DNA from: Neoroseomonas alkaliterrae
Lineage (GTDB): Bacteria; Pseudomonadota; Alphaproteobacteria; Acetobacterales; Acetobacteraceae
Assembly: GCF_014199195.1 (NCBI RefSeq)
Contig: NZ_JACIJE010000006.1
Location: forward strand, 1 to 64,000
Direction: 5' to 3'
Length of the DNA: 64,000 nt
In this document: positions 36,367 to 44,449 of the stretch, in pieces
How positions within the stretch are numbered: the first letter of the stretch is position 1
How the letters are laid out: every line of letters begins with the position of its first letter
Translations under genes and position numbers: made by a program
Notes under the pieces: generated by a model
Databases searched by the model: none
Told to the model about the DNA's origin: nothing
The model's input: only the letters and a program-made list of their open reading frames with translations

Positions 36367-36412
36367 GGCGCGCAGCCGGAGCACGCCTGGCGCCGCGGCG
36401 CGAGGAAGCACT

Positions 36413-37132
36413 TCACCCCCCGTCGCGCGGCCCCGCCGCGACGGCGGCGAGGCCGGCCTCGTCGAGGACGAAAAGATAGGCCTTCTCGGTGTCGTAGGCG
36501 ACGAGGTTCGCCGCCCGCCAGGCGTTCAGGATCGAGATGATGCTGCGCGTCGTCGCGCCGAGCAGGTCCGCGAGGTCGCCCTGCCGGAAGCGCGCGGCGA
36601 GCCGCAGGCCCTTCTCCGTCTTCACGCTGTCCGCCTTGAGCAGATACAGCACCTGGCGCGCGAGGCGCACCTCCAGCGGGGCGAAGGTGGCATCCTGCAG
36701 CAGCCCGAAGGTGCGGCGCAGCCGGGCCGAGAGCAGCCGCGCCAGCGCGAGGCCGAGCGCGGGCTCGGCCTGCGCGGTCTCGAGGAAGGCGGCGGCGGGG
36801 ATGCGCGCGAGCCTGACCTCCCCGATCACCATCGCGTCGGCGCTGCGCGGGGCGCCGTCGAGCACGCCGATCTCCCCGAACACGTCGCCGGCGCGGAATA
36901 CCTCGACCATCAGGCGCTTGGCGGCGTTGTCCGGCGCGCCGACGCGCACGCGGCCACGTCCTTCCAGCACGGCGTAGACGGCATCCGGCGGGTCGCCCTG
37001 GGCGAAGAGCGGCGCGCCATCGGGCGGGGCGATGCGGCGCGCGGCCTCGGCAAGGCGCGCGAGCGCCGGCGGCGGCAGGTCGCGCAACAGCGTGATGCGG
37101 CCGAGATCCTCGGCGAGGCGCGCGTCGCTCAT
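36413..37132 (-). CDS. Crp/Fnr-family transcriptional regulator
   Basis: 239 aa. N-terminal cyclic-nucleotide-binding domain with the phosphate-binding cassette GDVFGEIGVLDGAPRSADAM (Gly-Glu ... Arg-Ser), so cNMP binding is plausible. A dimer helix follows (about residues 125-155), then a winged helix with QGDLADLLGATTRSIISILN. There are no Fnr-type Fe-S cysteines. Its start overlaps the cyclase gene by 4 bases (ATGA), which strongly suggests that it reads the nucleotide made by that cyclase. Confidence 0.9.
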   Translation of the reverse strand: MSDARLAEDLGRITLLRDLPPPALARLAEAARRIAPPDGAPLFAQGDPPDAVYAVLEGRGRVRVGAPDNAAKRLMVEVFRAGDVFGEIGVLDGAPRSADAMVIGEVRLARIPAAAFLETAQAEPALGLALARLLSARLRRTFGLLQDATFAPLEVRLARQVLYLLKADSVKTEKGLRLAARFRQGDLADLLGATTRSIISILNAWRAANLVAYDTEKAYLFVLDEAGLAAVAAGPRDGG

Positions 37133-38850
37133 GTCCAGTCCTCCTCGTAGCCCGCGCGCCGCAGCGCATAGAGCGGCAGTGACCCGAACCCCTTGGCCGT
37201 CGGGATGCGGCCGGCATAGTCGCAGGCGAGGCCGGCGCCGCGCGGCAGCAGCGCGACCTCGCAGGCGAAGGCCTCGGTGGCGAAGATGCGCCCGGGCGGC
37301 GTGACCGGCTCGATCCGCGCGGCGCGCGTCATGGCGCGGCCGGAGTACTTGTCGGCCCTCTGCACCGCGTCATGCACCGGCAGCAGCGGCCCGAAATCCA
37401 GCGCGAAGCGCGGATGGATCGGCGGCTTCTGCGATTCCAGCGCGGCCCGCATGTCGAAGGCGCAGAAACCGGCCGCCGCGACATCCTCGAAGGCGATCTG
37501 CACCGCATCGCCCCAGGCGTTGCGGTAGGCGGCGGGGTGGCGGTCCAGCGCCTCGCCCATCGCCGCCAGCGGGCCTTCGTAGAAGGCGGCGAGTCCGGCA
37601 TCGTCGAGGGCGGAGAAGCGTGGCAGGTCCCCGAACAGCACCGCCATCGGGCGGCGGCGCGGCTCGGGTGGGGCGTCCCCGTTCGCGTCGCGCGGCCAGG
37701 GCCAGCCGATATGCAGGGAGCGCCCGCCCGCCGCCGTCCAGGCACCGACATCCGCGCCCGTTCCCGCCGCCCCGCGGGAGGGCGCCTTGTCCCAGGCCGC
37801 GACCTGCAGCGCCTGGCCGTCGCGGTGGCGGGCGTGCAGGCGGGCAAGGCCCATGGCGCGCCGCGCCGCCATGGCGAGGTGGAGGTCGTCGCCCGGGAAC
37901 GGCCGCTCGTCGAGCTGCTGGATACGCACCCGCGCCAGCAGGGCACGGTAGCGGGGCAGCCAGCGTTCGCCCGCCGGGGCGACGGAATCGGCCTCGTAGG
38001 TGCAGGGGTCGCAGGGCAGCACGACGGTCGGCGTGACGCCCGCGCGCAGCAGCGCCTCGGCGGCCAGGATGTCGAGCCCCGCGGCCAGCCCGCCGAAGGC
38101 CATGCCGACGCGGTGCGCGGCGATGGCGGCATCGAGTGCGGCGGCGATGAGCGCCTCGATCGCCGTGTCGTCCTGGCCGGGCTTCGGCATGTGGCCGGTG
38201 TAGTGCAGCACCGTCGGGATCCGCAGCGCATCCACGATGCCGGGGGAGAAGCCCAGCACCCGGGCCTCGCGCCGCAATTGGCGGCGGGTGGTGGCGCGGG
38301 CCGAGAGGTCGCTGCCGGCACGCGCCTCCGCCTCCTCGAGGCTGCGCCGCGCCTCGAAGGGGCGGCCGGCGATGAGCAGCGCCTCGGCCTCGGTGGCGGC
38401 GGACCAGTAGTCGCCGGCATCGCGGTGGTCGCGCAGCACGCGCTCGGCGATGCCGGTGGCGGCGTCGCGGTTGCCGCGAAAGAGTTCCATGGCCGCCGCG
38501 TTCACGCCGTGCCAGCCGTCGCGGCTGCTGCGCCAGAGGTCGCGATAGCGGCGCGCCGCCTCGGCGAGGAGCGGGCCGCGCGCGGCCGCCGGCTGCTCGA
38601 GCGCGCGGTCCTTGATGAGCCGGGCGCCAAGGGCGGCGATCTCCGGGTCCGCCTCGGCGTCGAGCCTGAGCTGGTGGAAGAGGTCGAGCGCGCGCCCCGT
38701 CGCCCCGGCGCGCGCGATGGTCAGCGCGGCGCGGTAGCGCAGCGCCTTGTCCCCGGGCCGTTCAGCGAGCGCTGCCATGGCCCTGTCATGGGCGGAGAAG
38801 AGGAGGCCCTCGGCCTCCAGCGCCAGGACCTCCGCGAGCGGGTCGGACAT
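37129..38850 (-). CDS. TPR/TRAFs-binding-like, SLOG and class III cyclase fusion
   Basis: 573 aa, three parts. Residues 1-205: helical TPR-like sensor region. About 210-355: a SLOG (LOG/DprA-like) domain with VLHYTGHM, the glycine-rich AFGGLAAGLDILAAEALLRAG (G253-D260) and VVLPCDPCTYEADSVAPAGE. About 400-560: a class III nucleotidyl cyclase domain with metal Asp408 (VLFGDLPRF) and Asp448 (NAWGDAV), and Arg512 in TRAARIEPVTPPGRIFAT. Thr508 replaces the usual transition-state Asn. Such fusions are predicted in bacterial nucleotide-signalling and immunity networks (Burroughs, Aravind). Product nucleotide and trigger unknown. Confidence 0.8.
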   Translation of the reverse strand: MSDPLAEVLALEAEGLLFSAHDRAMAALAERPGDKALRYRAALTIARAGATGRALDLFHQLRLDAEADPEIAALGARLIKDRALEQPAAARGPLLAEAARRYRDLWRSSRDGWHGVNAAAMELFRGNRDAATGIAERVLRDHRDAGDYWSAATEAEALLIAGRPFEARRSLEEAEARAGSDLSARATTRRQLRREARVLGFSPGIVDALRIPTVLHYTGHMPKPGQDDTAIEALIAAALDAAIAAHRVGMAFGGLAAGLDILAAEALLRAGVTPTVVLPCDPCTYEADSVAPAGERWLPRYRALLARVRIQQLDERPFPGDDLHLAMAARRAMGLARLHARHRDGQALQVAAWDKAPSRGAAGTGADVGAWTAAGGRSLHIGWPWPRDANGDAPPEPRRRPMAVLFGDLPRFSALDDAGLAAFYEGPLAAMGEALDRHPAAYRNAWGDAVQIAFEDVAAAGFCAFDMRAALESQKPPIHPRFALDFGPLLPVHDAVQRADKYSGRAMTRAARIEPVTPPGRIFATEAFACEVALLPRGAGLACDYAGRIPTAKGFGSLPLYALRRAGYEEDWT

Positions 38851-38974
38851 TCGGTGTTCTGCCGCGCGAAAGGCTTCGATTCTAGAGGCCCGCCGCGGGC
38901 CAGGGCAATGCGCGGCGCCGCGATGGCGCCGCGGCCCGGCCTGTGCCAGAACGCACCCGGTACGGACAGCCGCG
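38851..38974. promoter_or_regulatory. Divergent promoter region of the cyclase and TIR genes
   Basis: 124 bp shared by the cyclase (minus) and TIR (plus) genes. It includes AAAGGCTTCGATTCTAGA (38870-38885), the only AT-richer part, and GC-rich palindromes such as CCCGCCGCGGGC and GCGGCGCCGC around 38890-38930. Both arms could be controlled from here, possibly by the Crp-like protein, but I see no TGTGA-N6-TCACA-type site. Confidence 0.35.
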
Positions 38975-39991
38975 ATGCCGCATGACGTGTTCCTCAGCTA
39001 CGCATCCGCCGACCGCGCCGCCGCCGCGGCGGTCTGCGCGGCGCTGGAGGCACGCGGCATCGTCTGCTGGATGGCGCCGCGGGACGTGAAGGCGGGCGCT
39101 GACTGGGGCGAGGCGATCCTGACCGCGATCGGCCGGGCGCATGCGATGGTGCTGATCCTCTCGCGCCACACCGCGGGCAGCGTGCATGTCCGCAACGAGG
39201 TCGTCACGGCGGTCTCGCAGGGGCTCGCGCTGGTCCCGGTGCGCATCGAGGACTGCCAGCCGGGCGGAGCGCTGCGCCTGCACCTTGCCGGCGCGCATTG
39301 GCTCGACGTGTTCCCTCCGCCGCTCGAACCCCATGCGGATGCGCTGGCGGCCGGCGTGCGGCTCGCGCTGGCGGCGGATGCGACGGTGGAGATTCCGCGC
39401 GCGCAGGCGGCGGCGATGGTCGCCGCGGCGCGGGCCTCGCAGGCCGGCCGCCCGGCGCCGCCCGGAACGCCCATGCCCGCCCCGCCGCGCCCGGCAGCAC
39501 CCACGCCGCCCCGGCCCGCTCCGCCGCCGCGCGCCGGCCAGCCCGCCGCGCAGGCGCCGCGGCGCGCCGGCGCCGGCCTCTTGGTCGCGCTGGTGGTGCT
39601 CGGCCTGCTGCTGGGGATCGGGGCTGTGGCCTGGCTGTTCGAGGCGCGGCTGCGCGCGATGCTCGGCCTCTCGGCGAGAGTGGAGGTCGAATCCGCGCCG
39701 GCGCCGGTGCAGGGGTTGCGGCTGGTGAATGCGGGCGCCGAGACGGTGACGCGCCTGCATCTCGGCCGCGCGGGCGAGGGGCCGGGGGCGGAGGACTGGC
39801 TCGGCCACGCGCAGGTCATGCCGGGCCATGCCGTGCTGCTGCGCGCGCGGCCCGGCGAGGGTTGCCTGTTCGACCTGCGGGCGGTCTATGTTGGCGGCAG
39901 AGTCGAGGAACGTCCGGGGGTGGATCTTTGCGCCGGGCCGGAGTTGCGTCTGGGGGAAGGCGGGTCGGCGCAGGCGTCATCCTCGCGATGA
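38975..39991 (+). CDS. TIR-domain membrane protein with extracytoplasmic C-terminal domain
   Basis: 338 aa from the ATG at 38975. Residues 1-135: TIR domain (HDVFLSYASADRAAAAAV, GIVCWMAPRDVKAGADWG, MVLILSRHTAGSVHVRNEV). Glu75 in SVHVRNEVVTA aligns with the NADase catalytic Glu of SARM1-type TIRs. Residues 150-198 are a Pro/Ala-rich linker, about 200-222 a transmembrane helix, and 245-325 an outer domain with RLVNAGAETVTRLHL, a Cys pair and GGRVEERPGVDLC. That last domain is repeated in the next gene, which starts inside this stop codon. NADase or signalling activity is inference. Confidence 0.82.
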   Translation: MPHDVFLSYASADRAAAAAVCAALEARGIVCWMAPRDVKAGADWGEAILTAIGRAHAMVLILSRHTAGSVHVRNEVVTAVSQGLALVPVRIEDCQPGGALRLHLAGAHWLDVFPPPLEPHADALAAGVRLALAADATVEIPRAQAAAMVAAARASQAGRPAPPGTPMPAPPRPAAPTPPRPAPPPRAGQPAAQAPRRAGAGLLVALVVLGLLLGIGAVAWLFEARLRAMLGLSARVEVESAPAPVQGLRLVNAGAETVTRLHLGRAGEGPGAEDWLGHAQVMPGHAVLLRARPGEGCLFDLRAVYVGGRVEERPGVDLCAGPELRLGEGGSAQASSSR

Positions 39992-40299
39992 GCGTGCTGG
40001 CCTCCTCGCATGCCGCGCGCAGCGAGGACGGCGCCCGACCCTTCACCCTGTTCAATGCCGGGCCCGGCGTGGTCACGGCCGTGGAGATCGCCCCCGCCGG
40101 GCAGCCTCACGACGGCGCATCCCTGATCGGCCGCGTGGCGCTGCCGCCGGGCAGCGCGCTGCACATCACGCCGCCGCGCGGCACGCCATGCCTTGCCGAT
40201 CTGCGCATCCGCTGGTCCGATGGGCGGATCGAGGAGCGCGCCCGGTTCGATCTCTGCCAGCCCCAGCGCGCCATCCGCGTCGCGAGCCCCACGCCCTGA
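39988..40299 (+). CDS. Small protein homologous to the TIR protein's C-terminal domain
   Basis: 103 aa from the ATG at 39988, overlapping the TIR stop (ATGA). A short Ala-rich N terminus (MSVLASSHAARSEDG) could be a weak secretion signal. The rest mirrors the TIR protein's outer domain: FTLFNAGPGVVTAVEIAPAG, LIGRVALPPGSALHI, CLADLRIRWSDGRIEERARF and DLC, with both cysteines conserved. It is probably a soluble partner or competitor of the anchored copy. No known family recognised. Confidence 0.68.
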   Translation: MSVLASSHAARSEDGARPFTLFNAGPGVVTAVEIAPAGQPHDGASLIGRVALPPGSALHITPPRGTPCLADLRIRWSDGRIEERARFDLCQPQRAIRVASPTP

Positions 40300-40315
40300 A
40301 GGAACCCGACCCGAC

Positions 40316-42007
40316 ATGACGAGCGACTGGACGAGCCGCGCGGGCACGCGCTTCGCCTGCGAGAAGCGCCCCGCCATGGGCAGCCGCGGGATGGTGGTGA
40401 CGAACCATCCGCTGGCCTCGGCGGCCGGGGCGGAGATGCTGGCCGCCGGCGGCAATGCGGCGGATGCGGCGATCGCCGCGCTCTTCGCGCTGACCGTCGT
40501 CGAGCCGATGATGGTCGGGCTGCTCGGCGGCGGCACCGCGCATCTGCGCCTGCCGGACGGGACGCACACCATCATCGACGGCATGGCCACCTGCGCCGCC
40601 GCCGCGCGGCCCGACATGTTCACTCCGTCGCAGCCGGACAAGCCGCGCGTGCTGGAGGCGGTGGACCGGCTGAACGTGGTGGGCGGGCTTTCCGTCGCCA
40701 CGCCGGGCAACCTCAAGGCGTGGTGCGAGATCCTCGCGCGCTTCGGCACGATGCCGCTCGCGGACGTGATCGCGCCGGCCATCCGCCATGCGGAACGCGG
40801 CTTCCGCGCGACGCCCTACCTCGCCGAATGCGTGGCCGAGGCGGCGCCGGACATGGCCAGGGACCCGGCGATCAGCGCGATCTACCTGCCCGGCGGAGCG
40901 CCGCTGAAGGCGGGGCATCGCGTGGTGCAGGCCGAATACGCCGCGACGCTGCGCACGATCGCGCAGGAGGGCGCGGCGGCGCTCGACGGCGCGCTGGGCC
41001 AGGCGGTTGCGGACGGGATCGCGCGCGCGGGGGGCATCGTCAGCGCGGCCGATATCCGCGGCTACCGCACCATCGAGCGCGCGCCGCTGCGCGGGCCCTA
41101 TCGCGATGTCGAGATCGTGCTGCCGCCGCCGCCCGCGGCCTCGGGCGTGCATGTGCTGCAGATGCTGAACATCCTCTCGGCCTACGACATGCGTGCCATG
41201 GGCTTCGGCAGCGCGGACACGCTGCATCTGCTCGCCGAATGCCTCAAGATCGCCTTCGCCGACCGCGCCGCGGCCTCGGGCGACCCGGCCTTCGTGGAGG
41301 TGCCGGTCGCGCGCCTGACCTCGCGCGCCTATGCCGAGGAACGGCGGGCGCTGCTCGACATGGCGCGCGCGCGCGACTGGGGGGCGGGCATCGCGGCGAA
41401 GGAGAGCGCGAACACCACGCACATCACCGTCGCGGATTCCGAGGGGCGGATCGCCTGCATGACGCAGACGATCAATTCCAGCTTCGGCGCGCGGTTCCTG
41501 GTGCATGGCACGGGCATGATCCCGAACAACTACCTCGCGACCTTCGACCCGCGGCCGGGCCGTGCGCTGTCCATCGCGCCGGGCAAGCGCGTGACCACCT
41601 CCATGGCGCCGATGATCGTGCTGCGCGGCGGCAGGCCGGCCTATGCGCTCGGCATGCCGGGGGGCTTGCGGATCTTCGGCTCGGTCATGCAGGCGATGCT
41701 GAACCTCGTGGACCACGGCATGTCGCTGCAGGAAGCGGTGGAGGCGCCACGCCTCTGGACCCAGGGCGATGCGGTGGAGATGGAGCCCGCCTTCGGCGAG
41801 GCGGTGCGCGCCGACCTCGCCGCGCGCGGCCACGCGATCCAGCGCCTGCCGCATGTGGGCGGCGGCATGTGCGCCATCGGCTTCCGTGAGGACGGCGCGA
41901 TGGAGGGCGCGGCCTGCTGGCGTGCGGACGGCACGGCGATCGGCGTCGGCGGTGGCCTGGCGCGCGCGGGCGTGCGCTTCTGGCCCGACGCCGCCGGGCC
42001 GCGCTGA
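40316..42007 (+). CDS. Gamma-glutamyltranspeptidase family Ntn hydrolase
   Basis: 563 aa from the ATG at 40316. Ntn-hydrolase that cleaves itself before the nucleophile Thr; here Thr367 in ESANTTHITVAD. GMVVTNHPLASAAGAEMLAAGG starts the large subunit, and GARFLVHGTGMIPNNYL and GKRVTTSMAPMIVL belong to the small subunit. There is no signal peptide, so it is probably cytoplasmic, unlike E. coli Ggt. Such proteins use glutathione or other gamma-glutamyl or acyl amides. It starts 16 bp after the small TIR-partner gene but is likely unrelated in function. Confidence 0.9.
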   Translation: MTSDWTSRAGTRFACEKRPAMGSRGMVVTNHPLASAAGAEMLAAGGNAADAAIAALFALTVVEPMMVGLLGGGTAHLRLPDGTHTIIDGMATCAAAARPDMFTPSQPDKPRVLEAVDRLNVVGGLSVATPGNLKAWCEILARFGTMPLADVIAPAIRHAERGFRATPYLAECVAEAAPDMARDPAISAIYLPGGAPLKAGHRVVQAEYAATLRTIAQEGAAALDGALGQAVADGIARAGGIVSAADIRGYRTIERAPLRGPYRDVEIVLPPPPAASGVHVLQMLNILSAYDMRAMGFGSADTLHLLAECLKIAFADRAAASGDPAFVEVPVARLTSRAYAEERRALLDMARARDWGAGIAAKESANTTHITVADSEGRIACMTQTINSSFGARFLVHGTGMIPNNYLATFDPRPGRALSIAPGKRVTTSMAPMIVLRGGRPAYALGMPGGLRIFGSVMQAMLNLVDHGMSLQEAVEAPRLWTQGDAVEMEPAFGEAVRADLAARGHAIQRLPHVGGGMCAIGFREDGAMEGAACWRADGTAIGVGGGLARAGVRFWPDAAGPR

Positions 42008-42031
42008 CGGCCCGTGCGGCCTTCTCGGGCC

Positions 42032-43567
42032 TCAGGCGAGGCGTGGTGATGACGCGCGGGGTGGCCTGGCCGCGAGGTCCGCGGCGAGGTTCATCGGCGC
42101 ATCGGCGAAGAGCCGGGCGTCCATGGTCCTGAGCTCCGGCGCGACAGCGGGGCGGAAACCCATGGCGGCGATGACGTCGCGCTCCGGGTCGAGCCCGGGC
42201 GCGATCTCGATCAGCACCGGACCGTCCGGGCCGAGGCGGAAGACCGCGCGCTCGGTGACGTAGAGGACGGATTGCCCGCGCTCGCGCGCATAGCGGCCGG
42301 AGAAGGTCACCTGCTCGACCCGCGCGACCGCCTTGGGCTTGCCGCCGGCCGTCAGCGTGCCGCCGAAGATGCAGCGCCGCGCCCCCTGGCTGATGTTGAT
42401 GAAGCCGCCCGGCCCGATCAGCCGGTCGCCGAAGCGCGAGACATTGACGTTCCCCTCCGCGTCGAACTCCGCGAAGGAGAGGAAGGCGAGGTCGAGCCCG
42501 CCGCCGTCATAGAAATCGAACTGGTAGGGCTGGTCCACCTGGGCGTGCGGGTTCATCGCCGCGCCTGCCTCCCCGCCGCTGGCCGGCGCGCCGCCGATGT
42601 TACCCTGCTCGTTGGTCAGGCAGACGGCGTCGAGCACGCCTTCCTCGGCCGCCACATTGGCGATGCCGGTGAAGATGCCCGAGCCGAGATTGCAGATCGC
42701 GCCGCGGAACAGCTCGAGCGCGCCGCGGCGGGCGACCACGCGGCGCGGCCCCGGCGGCAGGCGCGGGATGTCGGCCACGGGGATGCGGAACTCGCCGGAA
42801 TAGGCAGGGGAGTAGAAGGTCTCGAAGGTCTGCCACTGGCCGGGCTCGACGACGACGCAATCCACCAGGATGCCCGGGATCTTGACCATCTTGGGATGGA
42901 TGGAGCCGGCGCGGGCGATGCGCTCGACCTGCACGATGACGATGCCGCCGCAGCGCTTCGTGGCCTGCGCCTCGGAGAGCATCTCGAGCGTGACGGCCTC
43001 CTTCTCCATGGAGACGTTGCCGTCCTCGTCCGCCGTGGTGCCGCGCAGGAAGGCGACGTCCACATGGTAGGGCTTGTAGAAGAGGAACTCCTCGCCGCGG
43101 AACTGCACGAGTTCCACGAGCGGCTCGGTCGCCGAGGGCGATTGCGCGCCGCCGCCGTGGCGAGGGTCCACGAAGGTGTGCAGGCCGGTCCTGGTCAGCA
43201 GTCCCGGCCGTCCCGCCGCCATCTCCCGCATCAGTTGCGACAGCGCGCCCTGCGGCAGCGACCAGGCCTCGATCTCGTCGCGCAGGGCCATGGCCGCGAC
43301 CGGCGGGCTGTTCACATAGGAGCCCGCGACGTTGCGCCTGAGCAGACCCTTCTGCGCGAGATGACCGAGCCCGCGATGCTCGCCATCCCCCATGCCGACC
43401 GGGTGCAGCGCCGTGATGCCGCGCGGCGCGCCGGTTTCGCGAAAGCGGCGGCCGAGCGCGGCGAGCAGCGCCTCGGGCACCGCATGGCCGCCGCCCGAGC
43501 CGCCGATGAGCAGCGTATCCCCGTCGCGGACGAGAGCCGCGGCCTGCTCGGCCGTGACGCGGCGCAT
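42032..43567 (-). CDS. Family I CoA-transferase (YdiF-like)
   Basis: 511 aa from the ATG at 43567. Fused alpha and beta CoA-transferase domains: GDTLLIGGSGGGHAVPEALL at the N terminus, TADEDGNVSMEKEAVTLEML mid-protein, and LTNEQGNIGGAPASGG, which contains the catalytic Glu of the second half. FINISQGARRCIFGGTLTAGG is also typical. It probably activates short-chain acids by CoA transfer from acetyl- or acyl-CoA. It diverges from the enoyl-CoA hydratase gene over 68 bp. Confidence 0.9.
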   Translation of the reverse strand: MRRVTAEQAAALVRDGDTLLIGGSGGGHAVPEALLAALGRRFRETGAPRGITALHPVGMGDGEHRGLGHLAQKGLLRRNVAGSYVNSPPVAAMALRDEIEAWSLPQGALSQLMREMAAGRPGLLTRTGLHTFVDPRHGGGAQSPSATEPLVELVQFRGEEFLFYKPYHVDVAFLRGTTADEDGNVSMEKEAVTLEMLSEAQATKRCGGIVIVQVERIARAGSIHPKMVKIPGILVDCVVVEPGQWQTFETFYSPAYSGEFRIPVADIPRLPPGPRRVVARRGALELFRGAICNLGSGIFTGIANVAAEEGVLDAVCLTNEQGNIGGAPASGGEAGAAMNPHAQVDQPYQFDFYDGGGLDLAFLSFAEFDAEGNVNVSRFGDRLIGPGGFINISQGARRCIFGGTLTAGGKPKAVARVEQVTFSGRYARERGQSVLYVTERAVFRLGPDGPVLIEIAPGLDPERDVIAAMGFRPAVAPELRTMDARLFADAPMNLAADLAARPPRASSPRLA

Positions 43568-43635
43568 GGCGTTCCCTCGCTTCGTTGCAGCACCTAGGCT
43601 AGCGGCGCGACGCGGCACGGCAAGGGGAGGGCGCG

Positions 43636-44406
43636 ATGGAGGGCGAGGTGCATCTGATCCGGGGCGAGGACGGGGTGGCCGAGATCGTCCTGGACCGCCC
43701 GGCCAAGCACAATGCCGTGACGCCGGAGATGGCGGAGGCGATCGCGCGCCACGCCGCCGCGGTGGATGCCGACCCGGCGCTGCGCTGCGTGCTGCTGCGC
43801 GGTGCGGGCGATCGGGCCTTCTGCTCCGGCACGGACCTCAACGCACTCGCCGCCTATCCGGACCTGTGGTCCTTCCGCAACCGTGTGGAATACAGCACGA
43901 GCGTGCGGGAGATCCGCAAGCCGGTGGTCGCGGCGCTCAAGGGCTGGGCGCTGGGCGGCGGCTTCGAGTTGGCGCTGGCGGCCGATATCCGCGTCGCGGG
44001 GCGCAGCCTCAGGGCGGGCTTCCCCGAGGTGACGCGCGGCTGGGTGGGCGGCGGCGGGGCGAGCCAGATGCTGCCGCGCCTGGTCGGCTACGGCCAGGCG
44101 ATGCGCCTGCTGCTGACCGGGGAGACGGTGGATGCCGAGGAGGCGCGCGCTCTCGGCATGGTCGAGGTGGTGGCCGAGGACGCCGATCACGAGCAGGCCG
44201 CGCGCGCCATCGCCCGCCGCATCGCAGGGTTCAGCCCCGTGGCGACGCAGAGCGTGAAGGCCTCGGTGCGCATGGCGATGCAGGCGCCGCTGCCGGCGGG
44301 CCTCGCCTACGAGAACGAGATGAATGTGCTCTGCTTCGCCGCAGGCGACCACATGGAGGGCATCCGCGCCTTCGCCGAGAAGCGGGAGGCCGCCTTCAAG
44401 CGATGA
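43636..44406 (+). CDS. Enoyl-CoA hydratase/isomerase family protein
   Basis: 256 aa crotonase. Oxyanion-hole segments CSGTDLNALAAY and ALGGGFELALAADIRVAGRS, followed by FPEVTRGWVGGGGASQMLPR. One catalytic Glu is plausible (FPEV), while the other usual Glu position is in GGGFELAL. It begins an operon with a second crotonase and an acyl-CoA ligase, suggesting beta-oxidation of an unusual acid. Confidence 0.9.
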   Translation: MEGEVHLIRGEDGVAEIVLDRPAKHNAVTPEMAEAIARHAAAVDADPALRCVLLRGAGDRAFCSGTDLNALAAYPDLWSFRNRVEYSTSVREIRKPVVAALKGWALGGGFELALAADIRVAGRSLRAGFPEVTRGWVGGGGASQMLPRLVGYGQAMRLLLTGETVDAEEARALGMVEVVAEDADHEQAARAIARRIAGFSPVATQSVKASVRMAMQAPLPAGLAYENEMNVLCFAAGDHMEGIRAFAEKREAAFKR

Positions 44407-44449
44407 GGCCGCCGCGCTAGGATGGCGCTCCGATACCGGAGGAGCGGTC

